The notes: generated from the letters alone by a model not told the origin. 64,000 bases of DNA from Spisula solida (GCA_947247005.1 OX365949.1:6272001-6336000); one strand, 5' to 3'. Positions 1 through 12,502 are shown, counted from the stretch's first letter. Program-made: numbers and translations.

Positions 1-1374
1 ACTTTCATGGGTTATCCTTGCCCGAAAGGCCTAAATAATTACACATACTACAAAATTGTGACAAAGTGGGCGCAGAAACTTTTTAATTGTTATAAACTAA
101 GTGCGATAAATAATCAAATTGTGAAATAATTTGTTCAGATGTTAGCTCAATTTTTGTCCACTTGTCATAAACATGCATGTTGTGATATAATACTTCATGT
201 CTATTCGATAGAAAAACAAAACAAATATATCTGAAATATATTTGAACTGCTACAGGTTCTTTTAAAAGTAATTTACCTTAAGCATTTCTGCACTAAGTAT
301 GCAACCTGACCCTATAAATATGCCAAGTCACTTAGTGTCAACATTTAATAAACAACAAGGTGATAATAATTATTATTAATTTTATATTTGCAGGGAATCA
401 AGAATGAAACAGTTGATATCAAAACTAGAGATGCTGAAGAAATTTGTGCAGACTTGTGAAAAATGTAAAATTGTACTGTCACTGTGAGGTAATGCATTAT
501 TGTATTGTTACAGTTAGTTGCATAGGCAGAAGTAATGAACGTCCATGTTTTGCAAATACATTGTTCCTAATGCAAAATATAGGTTATAATTAAGCACCTA
601 TTCCTAATTCAACGATTTGCTTTAATTACTGAGTTGGTGAACTTAACCACTTTCTGTCTTATAATTGTATACATAATTGTTTATGGTTGCAGTTACTATG
701 ACTATATTCCAAATAAATTCAAATTATATTGCAGTTTAGTCATAGATCTGTTCTTATAATATCTGTCTTTATTTGAGCTGTCATTGATGATTCCAATATA
801 TCATTGATACATCGATATATCGATTTTCACATAACGGTGAACAAGAAACAGACCCACCAGTCATGTATCAGTCACTTAATTTGAATTCTACACTATATAT
901 ATTTAATATTGGGTATAGATTCAGCTTGTGAAAAAAGCACCTTTGATTTTAGTTTAGATTTTATTTTATTTGACAATTTCTGAACTTTCATTTTTTTTAA
1001 CAAAGAAAATGTTTTTGTGCAGGACCACCAGGATCTTATAATATTAGTATATAATTATAATGTTATTATATTATTTGCAGGTTGTGAAATACTGACGCTA
1101 CATACTACACAGATTGCAGCAGTGGAATCAGACATAGCATATTACCCGGAATGCAGCACAGGAGCAAGATTTGGCATATAACCCAGATCGGACCATGGAA
1201 CTATTTTCTGAAAGGTTGTTAAATATTTACATATGTATAGAGGAATAAATCGCGCAGTTGTTCTAGTCGTTGCCGGCAGTCAAATGCTACTTTTATATTT
1301 GCACTCAGTTAGAAATGGTTGTATTGTTCAGGATTAGTATCAGTGTCGATTCTGTCTAAATTTGGATTGGCAGA
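1..1374 (+). other. Mostly featureless; two possible minor exons
   Basis: Two short stretches have splice-like borders. One is 394-488, with a TTTGCAG acceptor and a GAG/GTAATG donor; two of its frames are open for 21-30 residues before stops. The other is 1081-1214, with a TTTGCAG acceptor and a weak AAAG/GTTGTT donor. Neither encodes a recognisable domain, and their frames do not join cleanly. They could be 3' exons of a gene or noncoding RNA upstream of the window, or chance. The rest shows nothing recognisable. Confidence 0.15.
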
Positions 1375-1775
1375 CAAACTTCCTTTATGACAATGATCAT
1401 CTCAACAAAATCTGGATCAAGTTCGATATTGGGTCATAAGTGGTCAAAAACTAGGTCAATATCATTATGTCAAATCATACATAAATCTTGTGCATTCTAA
1501 AGGTCTCCAGTTTTGGTTTAATCTTCATGAAACTTGATCACAATGATCCCTAAACAAAGTCTATCATGTCAAGTTCTACATTGGGTCATCTGGGATATAA
1601 AAAAAGAAGGTCACTACAGATCCAACCATGCATACATGTACACATTGTATAGTCACTAGAGGCCACCATTTTTGTCTAATCTTTATGAAACTTTGTGACT
1701 TTGGTCACGACGATCAACTCATGGTCATCTGGGGTTAAAAACTAGGTCACTATGTGAAATAATCAATAAAGCTAA
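1375..1775 (-). repeat. Diverged pearl/Helentron-like remnant
   Basis: Two degenerate units of roughly 170 bp carry the phrases 'aaaactaggtca' and 'ttgggtcat'. In reverse complement they resemble the core of the element at 27272-27867. No intact termini are visible. Confidence 0.4.
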
Positions 1776-1979
1776 GTAGTCTTTTAGGCACATCTGGCTA
1801 ATGCTGTGTTGATTGTGACAAATGGATGGCAGTCAGTTCACTAAAATGTATAGAACATATTTGCTTTTGAATGAAAACATGACATGTGCATATTCATTTT
1901 CTTAGTTAGATCATTAGCTATAAGCCAATGGATGTTTTGATGCTAAATTCTAAATAAGTTATTTTCTTATTTTTGGGGT

Positions 1980-2529
1980 TATACAATCGTCCAACCAAAG
2001 GGAAAAAAATAACTATTTCTGTATCCATAGCTTCCACAGTTTCAGTCAGAATTATAAAAATATGCAAGTTTACACAATCTCCTTTTGGACTCCTTTCTGT
2101 ATACCAAGTTTCATAGCCCTAGCTTGGAAACTGGTTTAGTTATGCCAGGATTCCAGATTTTATAGATTTGTTTTCTATTTCCGTTTCAATAGCAACCACA
2201 CTTGTTGTTATAATTAAAACATATTCAGATATGCATAATCTTCTTATTGGCACCTACCCACATACCAAGTTTTGTAATCCTAACTTAGAAACTGTTATGG
2301 TAGGATCCAGATTTTTACATTTTTCACTATTTCTGTCTCCATAGCAACCACAATGTTTGTTGGATTCTATATATTTTTAGACGTGCCTTATTCCCTTATT
2401 GCCCCCTATCCACATACCAAGTTTCATAAACCTAGTTTGAAAACTGAGCTATGTCAGGATCCAGATTTTTTAGGGACGGACGAAGGGTAAACCTATGTCC
2501 CCTCTGGTTGAAAACTGATAGGGGACTAA
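1980..2529 (-). mobile_element. Pearl/Helentron-like element, family also at 11952 and 18454, reverse orientation
   Basis: The right edge is the reverse complement of the TTAGTCCCC terminus seen at 11951 and 18453. Inside, a ~150-165 bp unit containing 'taccaagtttcata' and 'atagcaaccaca' is repeated about three times. The other terminus is eroded. Confidence 0.6.
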
Positions 2530-3179
2530 AAAAAAAATTCTGAATTTTATGTCAGAACATACATCAACTTGTAGCAAATGATCTGAGAAAATGAATACAC
2601 ACATGGCATGTTTTCAGTCAATGATAAAAAAGTTACAGTGTTTTTAGCAAATGAGAACTCATTCTCCAGCGAGCACAGAAATGAGAGTATGCAAAGAAAA
2701 GTACATTTTCTGAAATAAATCTGTGGTAAACTTTTTTTATTTTGTTATTTTCTTATACCATATTGATTACTTAAAATTTGTATGTTACTATTGTAGCATG
2801 CCAATTATTTTATAAGATGATTTTATTTCATTCTTTGAAAGGGAAATTTAAATATTTTGATAATTCTACTAATTCAAAACACTGAAATTGAAAGATAGAG
2901 GTGAAAGAAAAAAATATGAAGTAATTTACAAATTTCTGTTACATATCATTTACAAACACATTCTATTGGCTATGTAAAAACATAAAACTTTGCACAATTT
3001 ATTGATTTTATAGACACAAAAACTAGAAAAATACTGTTGGGACCTTTTCTGAAATGTGCTCCATTTTGATATGGATGGTTACCATAATTAAAATGGAATT
3101 TCTCCAAAACGGCGTGGTAAAAGTTTTCAAAAATTTATATTTAGACATGCCATGTGATGCACTTTATGAAAAAGGTAGT
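2530..3179. other. A+T-rich intergenic stretch, nothing recognised
   Basis: No long reading frame, splice-bounded exon, tandem array or inverted repeat was noticed. Confidence 0.5.
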
Positions 3180-4212
3180 TTCATTGGGAATCTAAATATT
3201 GCCATGATGGATGGATTACCTTAAATGATGTATGTTGTTTGTTAAGGATCCAAAATAGGATTGCCAAGGTCATCATCTATGAAATTAGTTTGTACTATTG
3301 AAGGTTCTCCAGATAGGCATTTTAGATTTTCCACAATTTTGTGGGATCTTTTCTATGCTTATTATTAATTGTTTCCGCGAAGAACGATTACTTCGTATTT
3401 CTAATTTTATGACGTACTTGTTACGTTGCATTCTATATTTATCATTGTTTCCCTGGATTTTATATACGTCTCTTAGTCTAATTTCTGATTGGCTTTCCTT
3501 TGTGTACTACTCCGGTTGGTCTGTATGTTTCCCCGTTTTGATTTTATGGGAGCATGGTCATTTAGTGTCTTCAAAAATAGTTTAATAAAGTAGTCAAGGG
3601 CATAATTTGGGTCATCAAAGATAGTTAGTGTACTCCAGGGTTGATACTGTAAATCTTTTAAAACTGTTCCTCATTGAGTCTTTTTACATATCCATATGTA
3701 ATTACTTTATGCATCGGGACTTCAGATACAGTGGATGTTTTCCGAGTAAAGCACACCGGATAGTTGTCATTTAATGACCGTTTACGTACAATTACATTTT
3801 TGATATATGATGAGACATCTGTATAAACATGATCGATTAGATTAGAGGAACAAGATGTTTTTCTTGTAGCACACCCAATAAGTTGTTCAGATTGATTGAA
3901 TCATTTAAAGTCTTCCAATGGTTTGTGGTGGCAGTTTTGTCAATCAGTTAATGTTAAAATCCACCAATGAAGATGATTTTAACCCCGATGGTGGTCTGTA
4001 AAAAACACAATTTCTGTTCATGGGGATGTATTTGTAACCAAATGATTTCTGTATTGTCACATTCCAGATCCTCTCTACGACAGCAAAGGAAACTATTTTT
4101 CACATATATCAATAATCCTCCACCTTTTGTTTTCCAGTCTTTCGAAATAACTGATAATTATTTAGCTGAAACTCATCATTGGAGAATTTTTTATTTAAAA
4201 AGTTTCATATAG
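3180..4212 (-). pseudogene. Decayed LINE fragment (jockey/CR1-like): end of endonuclease and linker before RT
   Basis: On the minus strand, successive reading pieces match the layout of mollusc and echinoderm LINE ORF2. Near 4000, a piece ending in a VDFN-type endonuclease motif is visible. At 3655-3842, an open stretch contains LIDHVYT, then NDNYPVCFTRK, then HKVITYGYVKRLNEEQF, the typical end of the APE endonuclease. At 3487-3624, FDDPNYALDYFIKLF and LNDHAPIKSKR are the usual linker before the reverse transcriptase. Several frameshifts and stops separate the pieces, and the reverse transcriptase itself is missing. It is a dead fragment. Family recognition is from memory of such proteins, without a search. 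Confidence 0.72.
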
Positions 4213-4445
4213 TCCTAAAATACCTAGTTCTGTGTGTTATCTAAAGAGAACTTGTATTTGGTCAATATTTGGTATATTTCATGGTTCAGTGAACCGCTGT
4301 ATTTAATTGTGAAGAAAAAACTCCAATCTTGTGTCATTCAAAAGCATGTACACTAAATTCCAAGCAGAAATATGCAAAAAAAGTTATACGGTAGAAACAC
4401 GTGCACACTTATAAGATTTATTAAGTGTAGATCCGAAGTGAGTTC

Positions 4446-5357
4446 TAGTCCGGTCTATAAATGGGATATTTAGGCAAGACCCGGAATTGGACTGTATAGT
4501 AAATATGTTTTGGTATTCTGTTAGGGAATATGTTGTTATTGGAGAATCTGAATGATGCCATGCTGGTACTATTGAGCATTTTGAGAAATTCAAGATGGCG
4601 ACCAAGATGGCCGCTAAAATGAGAAAAAATGCCTGTTGTACAAGAAATAAGTTACAAATTGCTATTTTTGCGGGTTAATTGTATTTTAAATGCTAAAAAT
4701 ATAATTATTAAATATAAATTTATCATTAGTTATTGATTTAGTAAATCTTAGATGACACCCATGGCAGCTGGAATCCAAATCACTGCTATAATGTCCGCCT
4801 TAATTGCCAAATTGACATATTGTATTAAAATTCAATTGTTTTAATTATATATATACAATGTACCAGTAGTGTAATATGATAAATACTCAAAGAAAACTTC
4901 AATTCAATTAAACAATTAGAACAACTGACCCATTAACTGATTTCAAATCGCGTCCAAGATGGCCGCCATAATCAAAACAATATGTTAGTGTATCATAAAG
5001 AAGTGCTGATTGATTGTAGTGTGTCTAAAACATAACCACTACTATAATACACTGCATAAATATATCATGATTTATTGATTAAGCCAATTTTAGATGGCAT
5101 CCATGACGGCTTAATTCAAATGCAGACAAAAATGGCTGCCACATATGTCAAACTGAAAATTTGCATTTAATAGCATGAAACGTAATGGAAATTGTTAATT
5201 TTTAATATAAGTACTACTATAGGTAATACATGATCTAATAAAACTACAATTGAAAACACTTAATGTTTAGCTTATTCAAATTGGCTTCCGAGATTGCGGC
5301 CAGAGATGAAAGTTTAAACCAAGCTAACTATTTATCTTAGATCACTGGTCGGTTGGG
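4446..5357. repeat. Left foldback arm with ~165-200 bp subrepeats
   Basis: Five subrepeats are marked by variants of AAGATGGCCGCC near 4590, 4750, 4955, 5090 and 5283, separated by A+T-rich spacers. The arm aligns with the right arm in inverse order; identity looks like roughly three quarters by eye. Confidence 0.7.
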
Positions 5358-5409
5358 GTATATGTATACGGTATTGTAAATATATGTTTTATTTACACAT
5401 TAATTTTGT

Positions 5410-5661
5410 TTATTTTACAAACATTTTTTTATACTTGATTTTATCCACTTCTCCTGTAGTTTGGCAAAACGCATTGTTAACAGCTTTTAATTGTTTTCGA
5501 ACATGTGTCGCATTTGTTACCACGCCAAACGAAAGCTGCGACACGAAATGTTCTTCAAGTACGTAATATCTGGTAGGATTGTCTGGCCTTTTGCGTCTAA
5601 TCCTATTATAGGTGAGTGATGTAAAACAGTTCTCACTATGTAGATGCCATTCCACCTCCAT
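5410..5661 (-). pseudogene. Unrecognised minus-strand reading frame just inside the left arm
   Basis: This 83-codon frame is basic near its end (KYKKMFVK) and is followed on the minus strand by an AATAAA-like signal. That would suit the 3' end of a lost element-encoded gene. No motif is recognised, and chance cannot be excluded. Confidence 0.2.
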
Positions 5662-6220
5662 TTTCGTCTTTGTATAGTTGGGGTTGTGGGTTCATGCTTC
5701 GTCCTGTGCCAAAAGAGTATATTAAGTCAGACAGGGAAGGCAGCACTCAACTTAACCAGCCGAGCACAGAAAACATTAAAAACACACAAAGCACAATGCC
5801 CAACTAAACAAGCGCAGATCCGCCCAAGTCCAAGCTGTCGAAAAGTATAATAAATTATAACTAGCTGAATGACCCAGTAGATACAGCAACCAAAAGGCGG
5901 AATGCCTACGCTGAATGACCTAGTAACAACAGTAAAACTGCTGAACTACATAGTTATAGCAGCCTTTAGTCTCAAAGTTAAATAACAGTATTAAAACGTT
6001 GAAAGGCCCGTATAGTGGGATGACCTACTAACAAGCTGAATGACCCAGTTTCCACAGCAAAAGGACTATATTGCCCCGCTTTAGCTGTAAGAAATCTTAA
6101 AACGAAGAAGTGCCCAACACACTACCGACCAAGAAAATTAAACGCCCCTAGTCTCATTGACGCCATTTTCGTCCGTGTATGGTGTTGGGTGTATATTTCT
6201 GCTTCATCCCCTGTTAAGGC
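5656..6220. repeat. Dispersed repeat shared with 44602-46170
   Basis: 'gtcagacagggaag', 'gcagcactcaactt' and 'cacagaaaacattaaaaaca' recur at about 44602. They are followed by loose tandem phrases of the type 'gctgaatgacccagt'. A ~50-bp direct repeat ('ccattttcgtc' ... 'tgtat') flanks the block at about 5656 and 6170. Reverse-orientation relatives occur near 36765-36830 and 55160-55205. Confidence 0.55.
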
Positions 6221-7689
6221 GTACAATCGTTAACAATCGTTAATTATATCTTGGCCATATATCACCCTTGTTACCCTGATAAAACAACATGATTGGATAA
6301 TCCCAACATGATTGAAAAATGGCCGACATGAAAAATGTGGTAAGTACATTGTTTTTGCAATATTTTCCATATACACTGTCCATATTGTTTATTTCAATAT
6401 TACATAATCAACATATGAAGAAAATGTACTATTTGCACTTAACAATTTGCATATAGGTAGTATTTTTCACTATGTAAAGCCTTAAAGAATGTGTGGGTTT
6501 TGCATTAATGAATGAGTTTTGTAGTTAAAAACGTTGTCAAACTCATTTATTGGACTCTATGTAATGAATATCATTTGGGAAGTTTCGGCAGGTGTATAAA
6601 CTATGATTTGGACGTTTCAATTTTTTATCTTTTTTGATAAATTAACGCTCACCAACAATAATTCAAACATGTATAGTATTTTTTGGATACTGACCGACGT
6701 GATTGTTAAATTGTTGAGGATACTGGCCAACATGATTGTGGATAAAAACCAACATTACCTATTGAAATCTTGCCAATGGGATTCTCAAGGTACAAATAAT
6801 TGTACATTAAAGAAGTGTGCTCATGAATTGTGGTAGCAGGTTTATGAGCATTACCGATGTAAGGCATTTCACACCCAGTCTATAGCACATGCTTTTGGGA
6901 CATTTAATAATCAAAGCACTGAGAGTGTGATGGGAAGCGATCTCGTTGCTGCTACTAAAGCTTAAACGACTTTACACGTTTAATGTTCGTTTTCTAACTG
7001 CCGATCTTGTCTTGAATGTCAAAATAGGCATATGTGACTCTATAGGCATGTTGGGTATCTAAATAATTGTAAAAAGGGGCATATTGATTTATATGTAATA
7101 CGTGTATTGAATGCGTATATCAAAAGTGGCTTTAAAATAATACTACGCGCATATTTATCAGATTCTACAGTACCGTCTTGTAATCACTTCCCTCACAGCG
7201 TGAGACATCTCTAGAAAGCGGCTAGAATAACCACACCATATGATTGCAAAACATAACATAACGATTAATTGATAAAACCATCCTGTGACCCTGGTCTGAA
7301 GTTTCTAAAAATAGGTTTACAACTGGGACATTTGATGAACACGTCATATTCGTATAAACAAGTTTGATATCTCCCCGGCTGAGTGATTATCTGCAAAAAT
7401 ATCGATTTAACGAACATTTTCACAATAATTGTTGATCGTAGAATAAACAAATGTTGCTGATAGAATTAAATCAGTTTAAAAATTTGGAGAAACATATGTT
7501 GCAGTATTGGGAATGTTGACAGTTTCTGGAACTACTTGAATGCGGATTCACATAGCAGCCTAAAGGCGGTTCAGGTTGTATTAAGAAATGGGCAATGGTA
7601 GTATAGAGAGGCTTACGCCTCCCAGAAATGGTACATTCTGTCCAAGTGTTTGGAAGGTTTTTATACTCTGTAACTTCGTAATTTCTTAT

Positions 7690-8212
7690 TGGATATCTAT
7701 AATATTTGGTACAAATGTTCACCACATCAAGACAACGTGTCATGCACAAAACTAAGGTCACACTTAGAGATCAAAAGTTAAAATTCTCAAATAGGCATGT
7801 GATTCATGTCCGCTCTGTAACTATGTCATTTCTAATTTTATATTTATATTACTTACCACAAATGTTCACATCATCAAGACGAGGAGTCATGCACAAGACC
7901 CAGATCCCGAACGCAAAGGTCAAGGTCATACTTAGAGAGTAAAAGTTAAAAGGCACAAGTATACGATTCTTGTCTGCTTTGTTTTTTTCCTATTTCGTTC
8001 TGGATTTTAAAATCACTTGGTTACATTCGCATTCACACCCTGACTCAAATGTAAAGGTCACACTTACAGACCCAGCTCTAGTCGTCTGTTCAATGTCACA
8101 TTTAAACAATTACAAACTTGTTTCAAATTATTCCATTTGCATAGCTTTATACTTAGGTGTCTGATGACAGCTTTTAGCGGGGGCATCCATGTCCTGGGGA
8201 CACATTTCTAGT
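7690..8212 (+). repeat. Pearl-like tandem-core repeat inside the 3-kb element
   Basis: Roughly 160-bp units share 'acaaatgttcac', 'tcatgcacaa' and 'aaggtcacacttagag'. The end is marked by 'gcgggggcatccatgtcc' and 'acacatttctagtt', a tail that I recall as common in bivalve repeats. Confidence 0.5.
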
Positions 8213-8369
8213 TAAATATTTTTTCTGCTATATGTTGGTAAAATTCATAATAAGTTAAGACAGGTAAATTTAACACATGTATCTAAATGTACAAAATTCA
8301 CCGGGAATGGGAACAGTGAATTATGGGGACCAGGCTAAACGCTGTGAGCATGTCTTGAATGGTGCCAAA

Positions 8370-8730
8370 TTGCTTTTCTAATTTACAAAGGGGACATAAT
8401 TTCAACATATATTTGATAGAGTTGCCTATTCATGTGGAGGTCATGGCGTCATGATGGTAATAAAGTATGCATAGTATCAAAGATACATGTCAATGCACTT
8501 TGAAGATTTTAGAGGTTAAAATTTGTGTACATAAACTGTAAACTTTTGTATTTCTAAGTCAATTAGTCCAAATGGGGCATAACATTTAACAACATGCTAG
8601 AAAGAGTGCAGATGTTGGGGTCAAGACGGTTGGCAAGTATGCAAAGTATCACAGCAATATGAACATGCACTTAGATATTATAGGTTAAAACATTGAACGT
8701 AAACTTACAAATGTGCACGAAGTTGAAAAA
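8370..8730 (+). repeat. Diverged copy of the core unit found at 51211-52515
   Basis: Two ~165-bp units contain 'ggggacataatttcaaca', 'tcaatgcactttgaagat' and 'ttagaggttaaaa', matching the core of the larger element at 51.2-52.5 kb. No termini are preserved. Confidence 0.55.
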
Positions 8731-9329
8731 AGAGACATATTTTCCAATAAATACTTCTTAGAGTTATCTACTCCTTCGTATGTATTGGGGTCATCCAATT
8801 ATTCTACCAATAGTGAAGCTAAATATTAAATTCACACTGCAGTGCATCAATGAAAAATCAATGTTGGTCAGTTTCCACTTTAAAAGATAAATCATGTTGT
8901 CCTTTATCCTCAATCATGTTTGTATTTATCCATTATTCACACATGGGTTACTTTAAATGGTTATCACGTAAAACCGCAAGTGTAAATAACTTACTCTAAA
9001 CTAAGTCTGATAGTGAAATGAATGAGCCGTATAAACAAAAGATCTTAACCCAATACAAACAACAATATGTATGTTTTATTAACTGTCAAATAAATCCAAT
9101 TGTTCAACGTATTGTGTATCATATTCACAAAGATACGGATAAACAGTATTAGTTTCATGGAAGGAACTTACCAGTTTATCTTCATACAGCTTTAAAAATG
9201 GTTTAACACGTAGATGTTGAAGAATTGGCCGAAAATGCGAAGAATACGTTAACATGCATCCGCCATTTTTCAATCATGTTGCGATAATCCAATCATGTTG
9301 TTTTATCAGGGTAACAAGGGTGTATATTG

Positions 9330-11095
9330 TCCCAATTCTACGTGGACATTATAGTTGAGGAATACGTGCAGAGCCATCATCTGTCTAAATGGAGTTTCAC
9401 CATCTGCTAATTAAGGTTCCAGGTCTTTGGAATATACAGCTTTACTGTCTTGGCATTGAGTTGAATAGCTTGATGTCTGTTTCGATAAAGTGTTTGCTGG
9501 TTTTCGACTGTAGTTTAAATGTATTGAAAGCAAGCTTTACCTACCATTATTTTCCCATCTAAATCCTCCCCTGTCGGTTCACAAAACTACTCAAGAAGAT
9601 GAACGTCTCATTATCAATGTTTTGATGATCCACGAGGCATCTTGCATGATTCGAGCATAGCGCATAATGTTGCATCGCAAACCGTTCCGTCTTCTTGACA
9701 ATGACCAATGTCTTTGGTTTTATTATCAAGACAGTGTACATTGTTTAAGCACAATAGGGGAGCTGTGGGGAGATGCCATCAACCTACACACAGAAGACGG
9801 TGTAGTTCACTACATAAAATCTGAATATAAACTAGCAAACGTTACACATTAAAAGTCTGTGTGAGACACTAGGCCGATACATTCAGCATATTTCGAATCT
9901 CTGGTGATATTATCGGTCACATACGTATTATCCTTACAAGTGACATCTAGATTCTATGCATCTCCAATTCTGGAAGTCACTAATACCACCTTGCCCATGC
10001 CTTTCCGTCAATATGCAAGAATTCTTATGTCTCCCACATATCATTCAACAACTTATCATAATTGGGGGTTGATGTTTGTTAATTTCGAGGTATTTTCTTG
10101 CAATCGGCCTAATAATGGGAAGGTAGCTACTATCATAAGTAGCATCACTTCTGGTAGGACCAATGTATAGTTCAGTTTCTCTCCGTCTGTCAAGATCTTT
10201 TATGACCAGCGTCATCATATAATCCCTAACCTCTTCTTCTAGTAATAAATTTGCCACAACCTTCATGTTCATCCAGGTGCTTTCTTAACCTTCTTCCTAT
10301 ATTTCTCTATATTACAAAAACAATACTTGGTGTTTTAGATAGATGGTCCTTGTTTGCAAAAGTCAGTCTGATATTTATCATCTCGTCAGTAAGCCAAGTC
10401 TTGTACATCCTCTTCTTGTATCCCAATTGATCTTTAGAAATAATGTTATTATTACATTCTATATCTGGCGTGTTGATGTTGTGCTAAGCTTCAAGAGAAT
10501 ACGAGAATAGCCGTTCCTTACTCTAGCAAGTGTAATGCTATTACATGTACCAGGTCATGGCCTGGCCATATTTTTGCCCCTATATAAACGATTACTAGTA
10601 TATCATGCAGAGGTCTTCCCCATCCTCTGGAGATCGCTACATAAATATTTGGTTTAAAGCGACCATATCAGATCACCTCCATGTGGCCTTGTAGATTCTT
10701 GGGTGTTGGATTTTTTTCATCCAATAACTTAACTCATGGGCATCACATGGCAGCGTAGAATATACCGCTTTTCTTTTTTTCCCGCCTTGACCTGCGTTAT
10801 CAATGATCATGTCTTTACTTGTGTTGGCATTTGTATCACCAATGAAAGAGATAAACCCTTTTTTTCGTTTTTTTAAACAAATTCGAGTTATTACCTTTGA
10901 ACCATCTGGCTTCGTCTGGGCATTAATCATTACACAACTGTGACTCATTGATGAGGACAGAATACACCAGATTGGTTGAAATTTGAATGCTACCTAACAA
11001 TTGAAACCGTATTATACAGCATGTACTAATACATTGATTTTTGTAAAATTGATTAATATAAATAAGTTTATGTGGAATGAATACTTGATGATTTA
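9330..11095 (-). other. Interior of the foldback element; scattered short minus-strand frames
   Basis: Minus-strand frames at 10948-10673, 10272-10045 and 9741-9559 look mildly protein-like. The first is lysine-rich with CDAHELSYWMKK; the second contains EEVRDYMMTLVIKDLDRRRETE. They are broken by stops and match nothing I recognise. They may be remains of the element's own gene. Confidence 0.2.
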
Positions 11096-11106
11096 CACTT
11101 AAATTA

Positions 11107-11871
11107 CCAACCGACCAATGACCATGACTGTAGTGTTAACCACTTCTTTCACGTTTGAAGCCATCTTGGATTGCATTTTGAATCAGTTATCTGGTCAATT
11201 GCTTTTAATTAAAGTTTCAATTTTAAATAGACCCAAACAATAAATAATGATATAAATAAGTAAATGAATAGATACGTCAAATACATCTGAAGAACTATTA
11301 ATCGGCAAGAATAGCGATTTGTAAGTTACTTTTGCGTCATCGGCATGTTTTTACTGGTTTTGGTCGCCATCTTGGGTGCCATTTTGAATCAGCTAATGAG
11401 TCAATTGTTTCGAAATGAAATAAAACGTTTTATTTGAATAATAATTACATATTACAGTGCTGATATAAACAAATATGGTTATTAAAATAGAAGATTTTTA
11501 ATACAATGTACCAATTTGGTCAAATATTGCAGCCAACGTAGCCGCCATTTTGATTTTAGCCGTCCCGGATGTCATCTTATCTTAACTGAATCAATTAATA
11601 ATGATAAATATATATTAATACTTATGTTTAAAACATATAAAATACAACTGATTAGCAAATAAAAACAATTTGAAACTTATTTCATGCACTCATGGCATTT
11701 TTTCTAATTTTAGCGGCCATCTTGGACGCCATCCTGATTTTTTCAAAATGCTCAATGGTGCCAGCTGGGCATCATTCAGATTCTTCAATAACAACATATT
11801 CCCTAACAGAATACCAAAAAATATTTACTATACAGTCCAATGCCGGGTCTTTTTCATAATTGACCGGACTA
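11107..11871. repeat. Right foldback arm
   Basis: This is the reverse complement of 4446-5357, with four subrepeats marked by GCCATCTTGG-type motifs near 11160, 11370, 11540 and 11715. The arm is shorter than the left one by about one subrepeat. Confidence 0.7.
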
Positions 11872-11950
11872 TTCCTTGTATTCATTGAGAATTGATTCTT
11901 GCTTGTATAACGTAGACATCATATTCTGACTGCGGTGTTTTATCCTTAAT

Positions 11951-12314
11951 TAGTCCCCTACCGGTTTTTGACCGGAGGGGACTATAGGTTTGCCCTCCGT
12001 CCGTCCGTCCGTCAGTCAGTCAGTCCGTCCGTCAAAAAATCTGGATCCTGACATAACTCAAAAAGTTTCCAAGCTAGGTTTATGAAACTTGGTATGTGGA
12101 TAGGGGCAATAAGGGGATTATGCACGTCTAAAATATTTTGATTCTGATAAAAATTGTGGTTGCTATGGCGACAGAAAGAGTGAAATTATGCCCAAATCTG
12201 GATCCTGCCATAACTCAAACAGTTTTCAAGCTAGGTTTATGAAACTTGATATGTGGATAGGGGGCAATAAGGGGATTATGCACGTCTAAAAATAGTTTGT
12301 ATTGCTTGCAATTC
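11951..12314 (+). mobile_element. Pearl/Helentron-like element immediately 5' of the STAND gene
   Basis: It starts TTAGTCCCCTACCGGT, then has a GTCC/GTCA microsatellite (about 11998-12033) and two ~130-bp units sharing 'gctaggtttatgaaactt'. It ends near the small perfect hairpin ATTGC-TT-GCAAT. A 3' terminal hairpin and tandem core are features of Helentron-derived elements. It lies in or just before the presumed upstream intron of the gene. Confidence 0.65.
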
Positions 12315-12502
12315 TTAAGTACTTGTTGATTTAATATTATATGTTAGATCTTGAACAGAGGATCCAGGGTAAGACTGTATCTGGATGTTGAACCTATGTC
12401 AGGATAATTTCTGGGGATCAACTACTTTAGTAGCTGAATCTCCATAAAAAACAGCACACAAGTAGGACCCACTCACTCGCCATAAATGATGTAGTTTATT
12501 AT
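12315..12502 (+). other. Presumed upstream intron or 5' region of the STAND gene
   Basis: A good donor-like site (CCAGG/GTAAGA) lies at 12368, but no frame ending there in the required phase is open for any length. Otherwise nothing is recognised. Confidence 0.3.

Larger units (their letters stand above)
6263..9322. mobile_element. Non-autonomous DNA transposon, 3,060 bp, 60-bp TIRs and TATAT duplication
   Basis: Bases 6263-6322 and 9263-9322 are inverted repeats with only two mismatches in 60. Both ends read CACCCTTGTTACC inward. The flanks 6258-6262 and 9323-9327 are both TATAT, a candidate 5-bp target duplication. The phrase 'tactggccaacatgattgt' and its variants recur inside (about 6690-6740). 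No transposase is visible. It is nested in the foldback element, and its far better arm identity indicates a later insertion. Confidence 0.75.
4446..11871. mobile_element. Foldback-like element or remnant, 7.4 kb, with ~0.8-0.9 kb inverted arms
   Basis: The segments 4446-5357 and 11107-11871 are collinear reverse complements along their full lengths. Outer landmarks are TAGTCCGGTC at 4446 and its complement ending at 11871. Inner landmarks are CTGGTCGGTTGG near 5346 and its complement near 11107. Arms made of subrepeats are typical of Foldback-type DNA transposons; Polintons and inverted segmental duplications are alternatives. The interior contains later insertions (6263-9322) and several short minus-strand reading frames (5410-5661, 9559-9741, 10045-10272, 10673-10948). 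Those could be debris of a minus-strand transposase, but I recognise no domain. Confidence 0.6.

Noticed and set aside
10673..10948. Real gene for the lysine-rich minus-strand frame
   Set aside because: No recognisable motif, no continuation across nearby stops, and location inside a decayed element; kept only as possible debris.
4446..11871. Polinton/Maverick
   Set aside because: Too short, and no viral-type polymerase, integrase or capsid motif is visible between the arms.
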